In this document: piece after piece, positions 34,191 through 45,029 of the stretch
Numbering within the stretch: the first letter of the stretch is position 1
Layout of the letters: each line of letters begins with the position of its first letter
DNA from: Platycnemis pennipes
Taxonomy: Eukaryota > Arthropoda > Insecta > Odonata > Platycnemididae
Reading direction: 5' to 3'
NCBI GenBank assembly: GCA_933228895.1
Contig: OW121855.1
Location: 69,960,698 to 70,024,697 of the forward strand
Length of the DNA stretch: 64,000 nucleotides
Made by a program: the position numbers and the translations under genes
Notes under the pieces: generated by a model
The model's database searches: none
What the model saw: only the letters and a program-made list of their open reading frames with translations
What the model was told of the DNA's origin: nothing

Positions 34191-35108
34191 CATAGCTGGG
34201 CAGGAAAAGCGTTAATCCGTTAATCGTTAATTAACGAAGTTAACATATTGCTTAACGATTTAACTTTTAAGTTAAATAAAAAAACTATTACCGGTCTTAT
34301 TAACTTCCGTTAACTTTTAATTCCGTTAATTTAAGTCCATTACTTTTGTTCAGAGCCATCTGGATTGCCATGTGATAACTTGTTGAAGGAGTTGTGTTGA
34401 GAATTCAATTTAGAGAACTCAGTGTTTGTACTGCAATCAGAATTTTACGTAACTTTTACAGACATAATTTACACAGCCAAGGCTCACGTTTCCACCCAAA
34501 ACAATAAACAAGACATGAAAAGACGTATGCATCTAAATACGTTCAATTTGAAGAAAAAGTAAAGGCAGGATTAACTCGTGGGAAAACGGAAACCTAAGGC
34601 TTCTTCAAGAGCTATGGGTTCTTCTTATGTCAATAGGACTGGCAATAGTTTTTTCACCATCTAATGGCACAAAACTACGCCAGCAAAATATTGGTGAATC
34701 TTTTGGTATCGCAGCTACCGGTAGCGGCGTATCCCAAGGTTTCTATTTCCACAATCAAATACAAACAGCGTCAGCTCCAACTTTACTGACGGAAACGGTA
34801 TATTATGTACTATGAAACTCCATACCTCATGTGTATAAGTCTACATTACCTACGCTATACTGTTTGTTAAGTATTTTTGACCACGAAATTCTTATTACGT
34901 TCATTGACATTAAAAATACCTAAATGTAAAGTGGTATATAATACAAAATTGCCTACAATTTCATATAGATGTTTAACTTTAACGGATAACTTTAACTCGC
35001 ATTAAATTTTCATCAAGATAACGATTTAACGATTAACGAAGTTAACTTTTCGAGTAGCTTTTAATGCATTAACGAAGTTAATTTTTGGATTAACTTTGCC
35101 CAGCTATG
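34191..35108. mobile_element. hAT-type MITE (CATAGCTGGGCA ends), nested
   Basis: catagctgggca at the left and tgcccagctatg at the right are an exact inverted pair. Flanks gttataac (34183-34190) and gtcataac (35109-35116) agree at 7 of 8 bases. Both subterminal regions are packed with gttaa/ttaac words (cgttaatccgttaatcg on the left, gattaacgaagttaac on the right). No coding sequence. Confidence 0.75.
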
Positions 35109-35218
35109 GTCATAACCCTCTGTTCCGGTGGGTTTTTAAAATCTAGTTTTTTTTAACATGCATTGCATACGAAGAGAACGCTAGATGCTTGTTCACTTCT
35201 TTACCTCTCGCCCCACTG

Positions 35219-35900
35219 TTAATTTGAAATAAATTTTCCGGCACCCAACCATGCACTTGAGGGGCTAAGTAATTTGCCTTGATGTTTTCCGTTGATCATC
35301 GAGATTTGGCGGGTTTTCCTTTGGGCAAAGGTGTCGATGACACGTTCCTTGAAACTTTCGTCGCTCGAGTGGTTGTTCAATAAAGCCTTTTCAACCTCCA
35401 GGGTGCTTAAATTGCGTAGGCTAGAGTCCGTCATGGAGTTTCTTAAAAATGCGTTCTCTGTCTTCAACGTACTCATACTTCTTTCGGACAATGCAGTTGA
35501 TACAGGAAATGTCTGAATCAGTCTTATGATTCCCACAGTTTCTTGATATACCTACTTTATCCAGGCAATTGTTCAAAAAAATATTTAATTAACAAATGTG
35601 CAGGCAACTCTCGTTGGAATAGACATTAATGAGTTCATTTTTTAGCTGTTCACTGTTAAATAATGAGTGCATTTTATTAGCCCACTCAATTTCGCTGAGG
35701 GAAATGATGTATTTTATGCAGGATCTTCATCTAGTAATTCTGCAAAATAGAAGTTATTGAAGTCTTCAAAATGAGATTCCATGTGGACAACGAAGTTGTC
35801 AATTATTTCAAAAGCGAGCCTTCTGAATTAGTGAAACGTGTCTAGTTCACCCTGGTTGTTGTTGTTCAGTCTTTTAGCCGTAGGTTGACTTGTTATTTTC
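35219..35900 (-). pseudogene. hAT transposase, C-terminal dimerisation region
   Basis: The open frame 35536-35219 reads LIQTFPVSTALSERSMSTLK, then NAFLRNSMTDSSLRNLSTL and ERVIDTFAQRK. This is the hAT family C-terminal (dimerisation) domain, with the P-V-S-x-A-xx-ER-x-F/M-S-x-LK signature. Upstream on the same strand, with stops, FRRLAFEIIDNFVVHMESHF continues the RNase-H-like fold region (about 35840-35780). The type resembles ZMYM/THAP0-like hAT proteins. The N-terminal half is lost, so it is a pseudogene. It runs to the side of the 55-bp repeat array. Confidence 0.75.
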
Positions 35901-36114
35901 CAACGACTAAACGAAGAAAAAATTCACATGCTCAGTCTCTCTTAATTTCCCATTGTCTCCCATCTCTTGATCATTTGCTGAGACTCGGAAGGGCGCGAGA
36001 ACTAGGCGCGAGTGTCTAGGCTCTCAGCGCGCAAGAATCACGCAATTTTAGGTGCAAGCGTCAGGTGGCAAATAAGCGTATGCGCATGCGCCATCTGGCC
36101 ATTTGGAGTCTACA

Positions 36115-36333
36115 AGCAGCCAGACTCCCAAGCCTCCAAAACATTCAAACCACTTCAACGCAACGCAAAAGCAGCCAGACTCCCAAGCCTCCAAAACATT
36201 CAAACCACTTCAACGCAACGCAAAAGCAGCCAGACTCCCAAGCCTCCAAAACATTCAAACCACTTCAACGCAACGCAAAAGCAGCCAGACTCCCAAGCCT
36301 CCAAAACATTCAAACCACTTCAACGCAACGCAA
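36115..36333. repeat. Tandem repeat, 55-bp unit, four copies
   Basis: Units starting cagactcccaagcctccaaa occur at 36121, 36176, 36231 and 36286, practically identical. Because 55 is not a multiple of 3, all three plus frames stay open and yield rotated repeats (QTPKPPKHSNHFNAT and related), which are not real proteins. Confidence 0.9.
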
Positions 36334-36949
36334 TGTGCAGGAATATGGGCTATATTTATTTTTCCTATGCTTTCTCGGCAAAATAAAATGCATGACAGAG
36401 CTGAAAAAATAGTATATATTTTACTGTAATCATTGTGGGTATTCTCAGGCTCCCAGACTACCCTTCAGCTTCGCCACTGATCAATACTCGCATACTCTTC
36501 AAAAGATACCCCTTCAATGTTTAATAATTGAGCGGCTTCACCCCATTCCTCCCTCTCCTCCGGCTGTGGGTCGTCTTGGGAAATCGGCGTCTCGGCGTCT
36601 CCATCTCTACGGGAAAGCCTGCCCTCCTGAAGCAATTCGAGATTGTGCTTCTCTCTACTCCATCCCAAGCAACACACAGACGCTGGTTTGCAGGATGTTC
36701 CACTTCAATGACTTGATGTCTTCAGTGTTTCCTAGTCTAGTTAGAAGATATTCGACTAGTCGCCTTCGATATGCGCAATGAGTGAAAACAAAGGACACTT
36801 GATGTGACGCTGAAGGCATCTGTTCGACGACATTCGACCAGTTCACGTCTCCGATGCATACAGCGCTGAAGATTCATTGAGCGTAACTACTTTTTCGACG
36901 TTTATTTATTCATTCATACCAACGTCAAATCCATTACATCTTGTGCAGT

Positions 36950-37146
36950 TATCAAATAATATATATGTATCTTAAAGACATCATTGTTGATCCTATTTCT
37001 AAAATAAGGATTTTGTCTGGAATTAAGAATTTTTAAAATTCCCGACTCAGACCAGAAAATCATGAATAATCCACAAACATTTCCCTGCATTCAAAATTCA
37101 CGAATAATTCCCAATTTTCCAGGTTTTTCCGGTCAGTGGACACCCT
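36950..37146. mobile_element. Right-end relic of the CAGGGTG hAT family
   Basis: Ends ttttccaggtttttccggtc, then agtggacaccctg, similar in style to the right end at 32260-32315 (attccaggttttcccgg...gccaccctg). No left end was found. Confidence 0.4.
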
Positions 37147-37780
37147 GATAAGGGATGCTCAATGGGATATTATCGAAATTTAATTTAAAAAGAGCTGCTC
37201 CGCGGATTTTCTGTCAAACCAGTTCGACTTGTAAACCACCTAGGCGGTTCAGAGAGGAGCGCAAAATTGCCAAGTGTTCCTGCTTGGAGTGGCACAGAGG
37301 TCGGAGCGGAGCAATAGACGGAGCCACACGGAGCGGAGCTTTGGCTTCCCTTACACGTTTCTTATGGTGGGAACCATCAGAGTTGAGCCAGAGCATCAAG
37401 TTTCCTTCATGCCCTCCGCTCTGTAGGTCTCCGATTTGAACCCCTTCAAAGCTCGGAGCAGAACGGTTAAGACGCAGTACACTCTGCTGCGGTTCTACTT
37501 CCTGCTTATTACGCAAATATCGATGGAAAAAATTACCTGCAAATGCAAAATACTACGTTTGTTCTCAATAATTTGTTCTAGAGGGGCACTTTTCATGTCT
37601 TGGGCCCATTATCAGACTTCGTTGTAGGGAGTTTTCGTAATTAGAGAGGTTCGTTACGGGAGGTTTTTTTGCGTGCATTGTCCATTGGAAGGGTCCGGGA
37701 CCGGGCCAATGACTTCGAAATAGGGAGGTTTCCTTAAAATTTCGCTGTATGGGGGTTCGTTGTAGAGAGGTTTTACTGTA

Positions 37781-38093
37781 TTAAAAATGATATTTTCACT
37801 CACGTCATTGATCTGTGGTTGTATTTACTGTCTATTGCACTGAATTTCATGTTATATGTAATTCCTTGTAATGAAAAACATTTGATTTTTCACACTTACC
37901 CCTATTCATTACTGTACTTTCTTGAGTTCACAACAAGTAATATAGCAATATTAACCCTTTGGACTCAGATTTTTTCACCCTCTATACCAGTAGTCCACTC
38001 GGAATTTAATTTTAAAAGCCCCTGGATTACACGTATCGTGTGTAGAGTGACACTTGACACACTAGTTGGTAGTGAGCTATGCTGTGTCGAGTA
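37781..38093. other. Intron sequence, no gene seen
   Basis: AT-rich, including ttaaccctttgg near 37951, which resembles a piggyBac tip but has no partner. Confidence 0.35.
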
Positions 38094-38279
38094 TCACTCG
38101 ACACCTGAGTGGAAAATGTTAAGGACTATCATCGGGAAAAATGTCGGAAACCAGAAAAATTGTCATACCCATTGTGGAATATCAAGAGAATATTCCACAA
38201 GAGGTATGAAAATTTTTCTGGTTTCTGACGTTTTTCCCGATGACAGTCCTTAACCTTTTCCACTCGGGTGTTGAGTGAT
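38094..38279. repeat. Long hairpin (foldback)
   Basis: atcactcgacacctgagtgg and the following ~75 bases are inverted as ccactcgggtgttgagtgat at the other side. The inner arms include gaatattcc pairs around 38180-38205. Arms are about 88 bp with few mismatches. Confidence 0.7.
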
Positions 38280-38415
38280 ACTGATGACTAATGATCATGA
38301 TGTGTGATAAGGTCACACATACATAGTTGTAATATGCAAATTGAATTTCGAGTTGCTCATCTTATCTTCTACCGTAACGACCTCTAGCACTACCTGCACC
38401 ATCTTTTAGATAATA

Positions 38416-38602
38416 CAGTCAAGCCCGTTTATAACGAAGTGGAGGGGGCCGAATATTTACTTCATTATAACCGAACTTCGTTATATGTGGACCAGTTTTT
38501 CCCAGCCTCTCATTGATGGGGAATAGCCTTTACTTTGTTATAACCGGGACCTAGTTATAAACAGGTTTGATACCGGGACCTAGTTATAAACGGGCTTGAC
38601 TG
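38416..38602. mobile_element. Tigger-type MITE (CAGTCAAGC family), copy 2
   Basis: cagtcaagcccgtttataac and, inverted, the right tip (also cagtcaagcccgtttataac) are perfect 20-bp TIRs flanked by TA (38414-38415, 38603-38604). Near the right end a 29-bp piece including accgggacctagttataaac is duplicated in tandem. Compare copy 1 at 29549. Confidence 0.85.
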
Positions 38603-39164
38603 TAATGCTCTTCCACCCCACTATTTTTGTATTCATTAATTAAATGAAGTCTAATTTCAGATTTCATGACTTACTTTTCCCAGCCATGAAATTGACTCTT
38701 GAAGTGAACTGAACTTGGAGTAACAGAAGTGGGAGAAAAACAACAAAGCAACAAAGTCCACGAACTATGGTGAAATCCACAAGCCCACTTACGGGTTTGT
38801 CTGGAATATTGAAAATGTACATCACCAGGGGTGTAACATGTTGTGGAAACTAATTTTTTTGTTTACTATAATGCAAATTACAGACCCCATGAGCAAAATC
38901 CTGTGCACATGCAAACTGCTGCATATGCTTCCAGTTGTCTCATTCAGGAGCCCCTGTGTGTGAAGCTTAGTTATCCAAGCTTCCACATCTATCATGGGCT
39001 ACATCATCAGGGTTAAAATAACAATGAGGAAGTCTTGGGTATTTAATGGGGAGATATCCCACTATCCCTTACCGTTCTTAGCCTTATATGGCAAGGCTAA
39101 GAACGGTATAACTTCCAGCATTCTCTTTGACAATTTCCCTGCTCATGTCAGGTGATGACACGAG
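38603..39164. other. Intron sequence with a small perfect hairpin
   Basis: Nothing is coding. At 39068-39107, taccgttcttagcctt is exactly inverted as aaggctaagaacggta with an 8-base loop. Confidence 0.45.
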
Positions 39165-39565
39165 CATAGTTGGGAAAGTTATAAAAAAAAAAATCAACTG
39201 GTTAAAGTTAATCTCTGTTAAAAGTAACTCGTTAAAGTTAAATGTCACTCCTATCAAAAAGTAACTGATTAAAGTTACAGATAATAAAAGCAACTTTTAC
39301 TTTATAAGTTACTTTTTCAGTTACTTTGGCAAATTGGATGCTGAATCAACTGAATGATGAAACAACTCCTGAAAGACTGGCTGACCTGGTATGATTTTGG
39401 CTATTCCCCTTAAAGACCATGTACCTACTCCACATAGTTGGGAAAGTTACAAAAAAATTAACTGAAAAAAACTTTTTGAAAAAGTAACTGATTAAAGTTG
39501 ACGTTAAAAAAAGTAACTGTTACGTTAAAAGTTACTTTTTCTGTTACTTTGGCAAATTTGATGCT
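39165..39565. mobile_element. Two direct copies of an AGTTGGGAAAGTTA MITE
   Basis: Copy 1 (about 39165-39343) and copy 2 (about 39433-39565) both begin catagttgggaaagtta and end ttactttggcaaatt-gatgct. The insides are rich in aaagtta/taacttt words. The style resembles the hAT MITE at 34191. The right TIR was not resolved. Confidence 0.55.
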
Positions 39566-39691
39566 GTGGTGATAAAGGACTTGATGGTTTCTTGTTTCGA
39601 CAAACAAAGCAAACACAGAAAACTGCCATTGCGCTTTCTTCCTTCCGTATCCATTTGTTTTAAAATATTAAAAGTGGGGATTTTCGTTTTA

Positions 39692-41829
39692 CAGTAGAAA
39701 CTCGAAATTACAAAGTCGACGGGACCGAAAAATCGGCACTTCGTAATATCAAATTTCGTATAAACGAGTATCTTTCAAAAACATCGCGATGAAGCTCTTT
39801 GTCGTTTCCCTTAATTAAGATGAACTCTCGCGACGTACTTGCATGATTTACGAAGTTATAATTCATAAAGATATACTTAAATGTGTGTTCATGCCCACAA
39901 GGTGCAAACAGTTTAACGCAACTAATTTGTCTGAAGTTGATTCTTCCCATTTTCGGGATTTCCACCACATCGTTCCATCTTTTCACGGCGGAAATGCCGA
40001 AACTCGGAAGAATTAAACTCCCATCTAAGCCCCGCGGAAATTTACATCGCGACAACTAACTTGCCGTTCTTTTTTTCCAATGAATGATTAGGCAATGAAG
40101 CGTCTTTAGTCCAATTTTTTGTGCAGTTTGGAATAAGCCTATGAAGCTTCATAGCGCATTTTTCTATATTATTTCCTAACTGGAGAACTCTTTAACTGAA
40201 GCGTGAGCGATGTTTAATCATTAGTAATACTAATTGATGCTTACAATAAGGAAGTGCGACTTGCGCGATCATTGACACCCGATATTGAAATTAGAGGAAT
40301 AAAATTTCGTTAGAAGATGGTTCTTTCTCCGCATCAGGCATAATATATGTATCTACCTACGTTAAGCTAAGACAGTGAAAATAAGATTCTCTCGCGGATG
40401 CTATGCGATGGATACACGTTATGTATTTTGTATAAATAATGCTAAGCCCATTAATTTCCCGAAATAACTATCGTTTTTCTCCCTTAGATTCAGCTTATTT
40501 GTGCGTGGTTATTTCCAAAATGATAGAGCTGAAAGAAGAGCTTATAGAAGAGTCCAGCTGTGTACCTCCTTTCAGAAGTAGGGTGTACAAGCCACGCACT
40601 TCAACGGTGAAGGTTGATAGTTCCTTTTACACTTCATCGGGTACTAACGATGCTAACATTACAAATCAATAATTTTCGTTTTTCACTCTACTACACGAAA
40701 GCTTCAGTTGTGGTTCTATTCAGATTAGGTCTGCCTGCCTGCTCTTCATTCATTATATTTCAGAATTCTTTTAAACATTCGCTATTGAATTGAAATGTGG
40801 GATATTTTTGCTAATAGTTTTTCCTTTGCTTACGATCAAGCAAGGAGACTTGCGTCCAAGCATTGCAGCTCCAGGTCAGGCCACGCATCAAGCTGGAAGC
40901 TGCCTTCTTTCCCTCCTTTCCCCCTCGCTGTGGGTGGGGGTTACTCCATTCGCCCGAAAACAAAAACAGCTGCGAGGCCCATTTTCTCATAGTATCTTAC
41001 GTCTGTTGTGAGGGTGATCCACCTGGGATTCAAGGCCAAGGGCTGCGCGTGAAGACTAAACCTCGAATGAATCATCAGCTTTATGCCGAATCTTATCTTC
41101 CTCCTCCCTTACCTCAATTTGCTGCGTCGGCGGAGAGGGAAGACATGACTCTGTCGAGTGGAGCTTTTACCATGAATCAAGATGTGCCCGCAAAACAATA
41201 TTTACGCTGAGTTAGACCCATCGGCGTGCACAGATTCCTTGAGATTGGGGAGGGAACTTCTTAAAGGGCCCAAGAGCTGGTATGGGAGGCCTGCAAAGTC
41301 AGCGTGGGGCATCTCATGCTAGCCTAGCGTTGAGGGGGTGGGACGGAGGGGCACTCGAAGGGGCCTGATATCCCGGAGGGCGGACATGGGGGGGGGCTTG
41401 GGTGTGAGGGGGATGGCTCGTGCCCACTCATAGAGCGGGAAGGGGGGACACGGAGGGTCACTTGAAGGGGAAATATAGCCAGTGTGGGAGAGATAGGTTA
41501 GCCGCAAGTGAGAGAGAAAGGTGATGGGGGAGAGTATGCCGAGGTTTTGGAGTAAAGGAGAAGGAGAGCTGGGTGAATTTTCCTGGTGGGGACTGCCTAG
41601 TGATCTCTCTTTTAGGATATTTCTTCGATCGCTATGTTTTTACTTTTCTTTTCACTAACTTTTTCACGTCGGGACCAAGATCCGAGGTTCGTAATTTTAA
41701 AACTTCGTTATTTCGTAATATCGCGTACTGTTACATACACTTAGATACCCTTTTGGTCGGGACCGAAGATTTTGCTTCGTAAAATCAAAATTTCGTAATT
41801 TCGAAGTTTGTATTTTCGAGTTTCTACTG
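39692..41829. mobile_element. Tigger/pogo-type element (CAGTAGAAACTCG ends)
   Basis: The left tip is cagtagaaactcgaaattac. The right tip (gtattttcgagtttctactg), inverted, reads cagtagaaactcgaaaatac, flanked by TA (39690-39691, 41830-41831). Subterminal words aaatttcgta and cgtaatttcg recur on both sides. No transposase was recognised in 2.1 kb. Open frames at 39708-40055 (minus) and 40863-41210 (plus) have no known domain. 41220-41560 is strongly G/A-rich on the plus strand. Confidence 0.7.
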
Positions 41830-41834
41830 TAATT

Positions 41835-42110
41835 CTATTTAGTGTCCAGAGTGTTGTTGGTCAGGTTTCCTAGTCTCTGCTGAAAGGATTCGGCAATTTT
41901 TCTGAGATGGAGTTCCAATTCCGGGATTTTTAAGTTGTCATGTATGTAAGAATATCTGATGAACCATGGTGTGCCTGCAATTTGCCGCAAAAGACTGTTC
42001 TGAGTGGTTGAAAGTACTTTAAGGTTAGTTTTTGATATTGATCCCCACATTGTGATGTGAAGTATCCCTTCACAATTGTAAAATTGCAGTGGAAACGGCT
42101 TAATTATTTA
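41835..42110 (-). mobile_element. Jockey-like LINE, C-terminal tail
   Basis: The minus strand encodes MWGSISKTNLKVLSTTQNSL, then RQIAGTPWFIRYSYIHDNLK and IPELELHLRKIAESFQQRLG. This is the well-known end of jockey-type ORF2 (VWGxxxxSNxxxLQxxQNKxLRxIxxAPWYVRNxxIHxDLxIP...). It directly abuts the Tigger-type element at its left. The upstream polymerase is not present. Confidence 0.7.
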
Positions 42111-42505
42111 TATAGAGTTACAGTAGACGCTGGGAGTGTGCCTGCACACCCTCTTTTGCGATTCATAGGGGGCTGATGTATTGACAACACAATGTCGCCA
42201 AGTAAATGTTCTGCAATGGCGGATTCTTTTATGCTCTCATGGATGATTAACCTGCGGTGCTCTTTCAGTCTCTGCATGGCACAGAGTGCTCAGTCATACC
42301 ACAGAGCACCATCAACAGGGAAGAACAGATTCTATCCATGCTTTTGATTATAACGATGGATGGTGGCAGTAATTGAAAGGAACAAACAAATTTTTGTCTG
42401 CTGAGGATGTAAGCGACACAGATTTGTAAGCATTCAGATTAGAGGTGAAAATCAATGGATTCAAGGATTCAATGAAAGAGGCATTATTTGTGGGATTTAA
42501 GGATT
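42111..42505. other. Intron sequence, no gene seen
   Basis: No recognisable feature except a small agtgctc/gagcac inverted pair near 42283-42308. Confidence 0.35.
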
Positions 42506-42719
42506 CCAATGTCCTATCCCTAATAGCAACCCATCGTAAAAAAAACCATTAAGTACATCAAGTGGTGGGAAAAAAAAGAGGTAATACAGTCGAATTGAGG
42601 CAGTGCAAATGACCAATGTCCTATCCCTAATATCAACCCATCGTAAAAAAACCATTAAGAACATAAAGTGGTGGTAAAAAAAAGAGGTAATACAGTCGAA
42701 TTGAGGCAGTGCAAATGAC
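42506..42719. repeat. Tandem duplication, 107-bp period
   Basis: ccaatgtcctatccctaata begins at 42506 and again at 42613, and both units end in cagtgcaaatga. There are a few differences (short A-run lengths, tacatcaag versus aacataaag). The end of the unit (gtcgaattgaggcagtgcaa) belongs to the Tigger-like family seen at 52075. Confidence 0.75.
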
Positions 42720-42754
42720 TCCAGTTATCGGCAACCAATTCAGTCCTTATGTTT

Positions 42755-43046
42755 TTAACCCTTTCGATACGAACAACAAATATTTGTTTATATTAAGCAT
42801 TGCAATTTCAGTCAGTTGACCATGGACTCGCGCTGTGAAGGAGTCTTTTAATCCTTTGAGGGTCTGGGACAGCGGCCGAGGAAAGGGATCGGCAACCCGC
42901 TGAGTTGGGTCCAAAAATGGTTAGGGAGGAAACCTCTGACTTCCGTGGACGCGAAGAAGCTTCGTACAGGGGAGTGAAGAAAATTTTCAAGAGACTCATA
43001 ACGAGGAAGCATTTCCCTCCACGAAGCTCGGGCGCGAAAGGGTTAA
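42755..43046. mobile_element. piggyBac-type MITE
   Basis: ttaaccctttcgatacga at the left and gggcgcgaaagggttaa at the right share inverted CCCTTTCG tips inside duplicated TTAA (42755-42758, 43043-43046). 292 bp, non-coding, GC-richer than its flanks. It is inserted in a relic of the CAGTAAAACC family (matching text resumes at 43047). Confidence 0.75.
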
Positions 43047-44690
43047 AATTTCATCATGCCTGGATAGTCTTTTTCACTCTTCATAAAATCAACTTTGGTA
43101 CAGTTTAAATAAACTACTGCCGGTGTTCCTAAATTGTATAAATTAAATCCTAATTGTATTATTTTCATAACATGAATCCCAAGAATCTTTTCCAGGCAAA
43201 GAGATCATGACCATATATATTTAATCTTGCCATCACTACTGGCACTGTGTATACCCCGATACATTCAATTTATACCATAAAACAGAGGTTATGACTAGGG
43301 GTCCAGAAAAATCATGCTAACGCCATAACACAACATCACATGAAAATATGGCCATAACATGAAACAACACGAATTCATTAAGTTTTGGACCAATTATCGG
43401 AAAAAATTTTATTGCCTGATGATGACGTTAATCGTTGAAACCATGGTCGTAGTGTGAGATAAATAATTGTGGAAATACTACGTTTATTCTTTCATTCATT
43501 ATGCAATTTTTATTGCATTTGTAGGCAGTTAAATTTTCACAAAATATATGAGCTAAAATGTGTAGGTGTATTAAACCAAACATAACGTGATGTTCTTTCT
43601 GAAAAACAAATGGTGGAGATACAAGCAGGTTGATGGGTTTCGCTGTGTAATTTATGGTAGAAAGACAACAGTTTTAACAATGGAATTACAGCAAAACTCT
43701 TGTCTTTTCACGACAAACATCATAACGAAACTAGTTCCTTATAGTCACGATTTGAAATTGAAGAAATTTCGTAAATATCATCAATGGTTGCCACTCGATA
43801 CAACCTATGCTTACTCCCATTACATATTCATCATTAATTTAATAAGAAGTCACACAATGTGCCTCTTCTTCAATGTCGTACTTTCACAAATAGCTAATGA
43901 ATTTTACATAAGAGTTTCTGAGAACTCATGCCTCTATTCTCCTATCAGTACAAGTCATTGTCACTCTTTTCCATTGTGCCATTGTCGCTATTTTCCTTTG
44001 AGACATTGTCGAGAATACACCGAGATGCCCGAGTTGAGAAGTTACACCTTCCAAAAGAGGAAACGAATTTTAATGCAGAAAATTGTATTGTATAGAATGT
44101 TTATTTCTACATTTATATCTGTAAAGGAATTTTTTTTCACCTTCACCATAAACCTTTACAAAATTTTATTTGGATTAAAACTGTTTTCATGACAAAATTC
44201 GATGACCAAGTATTACGTGCTTTTTATTGTGTTATCTGTCCTCTTGTTAAATTGAAATTTCAGCTAAATTAAGCCAATGACAAATTTTGATAATTTCAAA
44301 TATTCAAAAGTTATTATGAAATACGTAAAACCTTACTATGTAGTATTTTTAATGAAAAGGTAAACACGGTAATTCAGGGATTTGAACTGAAATGTATGTG
44401 AATAAATATTGAAAATATGAAAAAAAAATTATAAAGCAACATAAGGAGAAAATAGCTGTAGCTCCAAAATGAAACAAAGGAAATGATGGTGGTAACCTTT
44501 GCTACCATTGGGGAGTCATTCAAATGATTGATGGGCATCACAGAACAGATAAAGGAATGTATCAGAAATGACCTTGGAAAGAGAATCTGAGCTTGGCTGA
44601 CAATTATCGTCAACTGCCACTCAATAGAAACCAGTGAACAACAACTGTCATTAGTCAGCATTGAAAGCGTCAATGTAATGGGTGGAATCA
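43047..44690. other. Intron sequence, partly Tigger-like relic
   Basis: 43047-43230 resembles 52130-52320 (cttcataa..., then ggtgttcctaaattgtat, then ggcaaagagatcatga). 43390-43480 contains gcctgatgatgacgttaat, a word common in insect interspersed repeats. The 201-codon open frame at 43587-44192 shows no domain and is probably chance. Confidence 0.4.
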
Positions 44691-44694
44691 CATA

Positions 44695-44775
44695 TACTCA
44701 TATATGTAAAAAATAACAATGTACACATATGTGTAAAAAATAACAATGTACACATATATGTAAAAAATACATAAT
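44695..44775. repeat. Short tandem repeat by a splice donor
   Basis: atatgtaaaaaataacaatg with tacacat recurs about three times with a period of about 28 bases. It ends a few bases from the donor of exon C (44782-44781), inside the intron. Confidence 0.7.
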
Positions 44776-44782
44776 TCCTTAC

Positions 44783-45029
44783 TCAACACAATAGGCTCCA
44801 ATTTTCCTAGATCCTCGATGACTCGGTCTTCATCAGAGTCCAAACTGACACCCATGATAATTTTCTTCTCCAAACGCAGGGGAAGGGGAGGAATGCCAGC
44901 AAGGGTTGCTGCCATGCTGCGACGAGGAATACCTTTGTCATGCCGTGGTTTGCGGGATTCCCCGGTAGGGGACTTCTTAGGCAATGTATGGTCCTTCTCA
45001 TGCCATGCCATGTGCTTGGTCCATCTTGC
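44783..45029 (-). CDS. GTF3A: TFIIIA-like gene, exon C: end of last finger and C-terminal tail
   Basis: The acceptor attggag is followed by phase-0 codons ARWTKHMAWHEKDHTLPKK, which supply the helix and both His (H-x3-H) of the finger begun in exon B. A basic linker follows: SPTGESRKPRHDKGIPRRSM and AATLAGIPPLPLRLEKKII. The RRSMAATLAGIPP stretch corresponds to the K/R-RSLASHLSGYIPP-type segment I remember from vertebrate TFIIIA C-termini; this is the main reason for the identification. An acidic end (SLDSDEDRVIEDLGKLE) precedes the donor A|gtaagg. No stops. The exon ends in phase 1, matched by exon D. Confidence 0.75.

Larger units (their letters stand above)
34048..36479 (-). mobile_element. 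hAT element with perfect 8-bp duplication
   Basis: The tips cagtggcgaagctaag and, inverted, cagtggcgaagctgaag are flanked by atcaatac on both sides (34040-34047 and 36480-36487), a perfect 8-bp target duplication. A minus-strand hAT transposase C-terminus lies inside (35219-35900). The right third holds a four-copy 55-bp tandem repeat (36115-36333). The left third hosts a further MITE (34191-35108). Inserted within a Tigger transposase gene. Confidence 0.85.
33850..36846 (-). pseudogene. Tigger/pogo transposase C-terminal half, interrupted
   Basis: Minus-strand frames at 36846-36488 give AWDGVERSTISNCFRRAGF, the Wxx(V/I)xxxTIxNCFxxAGF motif that follows the DDE domain of Tigger/pogo transposases. 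An acidic stretch (ISQDDPQPEEREEWGEA) and LNIEGVSFEEYASID follow. The frame breaks exactly at the hAT insertion and resumes at 34047 with DFAVFADNEDPEILVEMQD, the expected acidic tail. The catalytic DDE region upstream is not recognisable. Frameshifts exist near 36640-36700. Confidence 0.6.
33597..37778 (-). mobile_element. pogo/Tigger element, split by a hAT insertion
   Basis: The right end (…gtagagaggttttactg, followed by TA 37779-37780) read on the minus strand begins cagtaaaacctctctacaac. The proposed left end at 33597 (cagtcagctctcgtgc after TA) is only partly similar. Between them is a minus-strand Tigger-type transposase C-terminal half interrupted by the hAT at 34048-36479. Related gaggttcgttacggg words lie at 37640-37780. 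A relic of the cagggtg hAT family (36950-37146) also lies inside. The left boundary is uncertain. Confidence 0.5.

Noticed and set aside
36012..36429. Three overlapping open frames with PKPPKHSNHFNAT-like repeats
   Set aside because: All are rotations of the same 55-bp DNA tandem repeat; the period is not a multiple of three, so no frame is selected.
37951..37962. ttaaccctttgg as a piggyBac terminus
   Set aside because: No inverted partner with TTAA within several hundred bases.
43587..44192. 201-codon open frame on the plus strand
   Set aside because: No recognisable domain, biased towards residues expected from AT-rich DNA, and inside an intron with repeat relics. Most likely chance.
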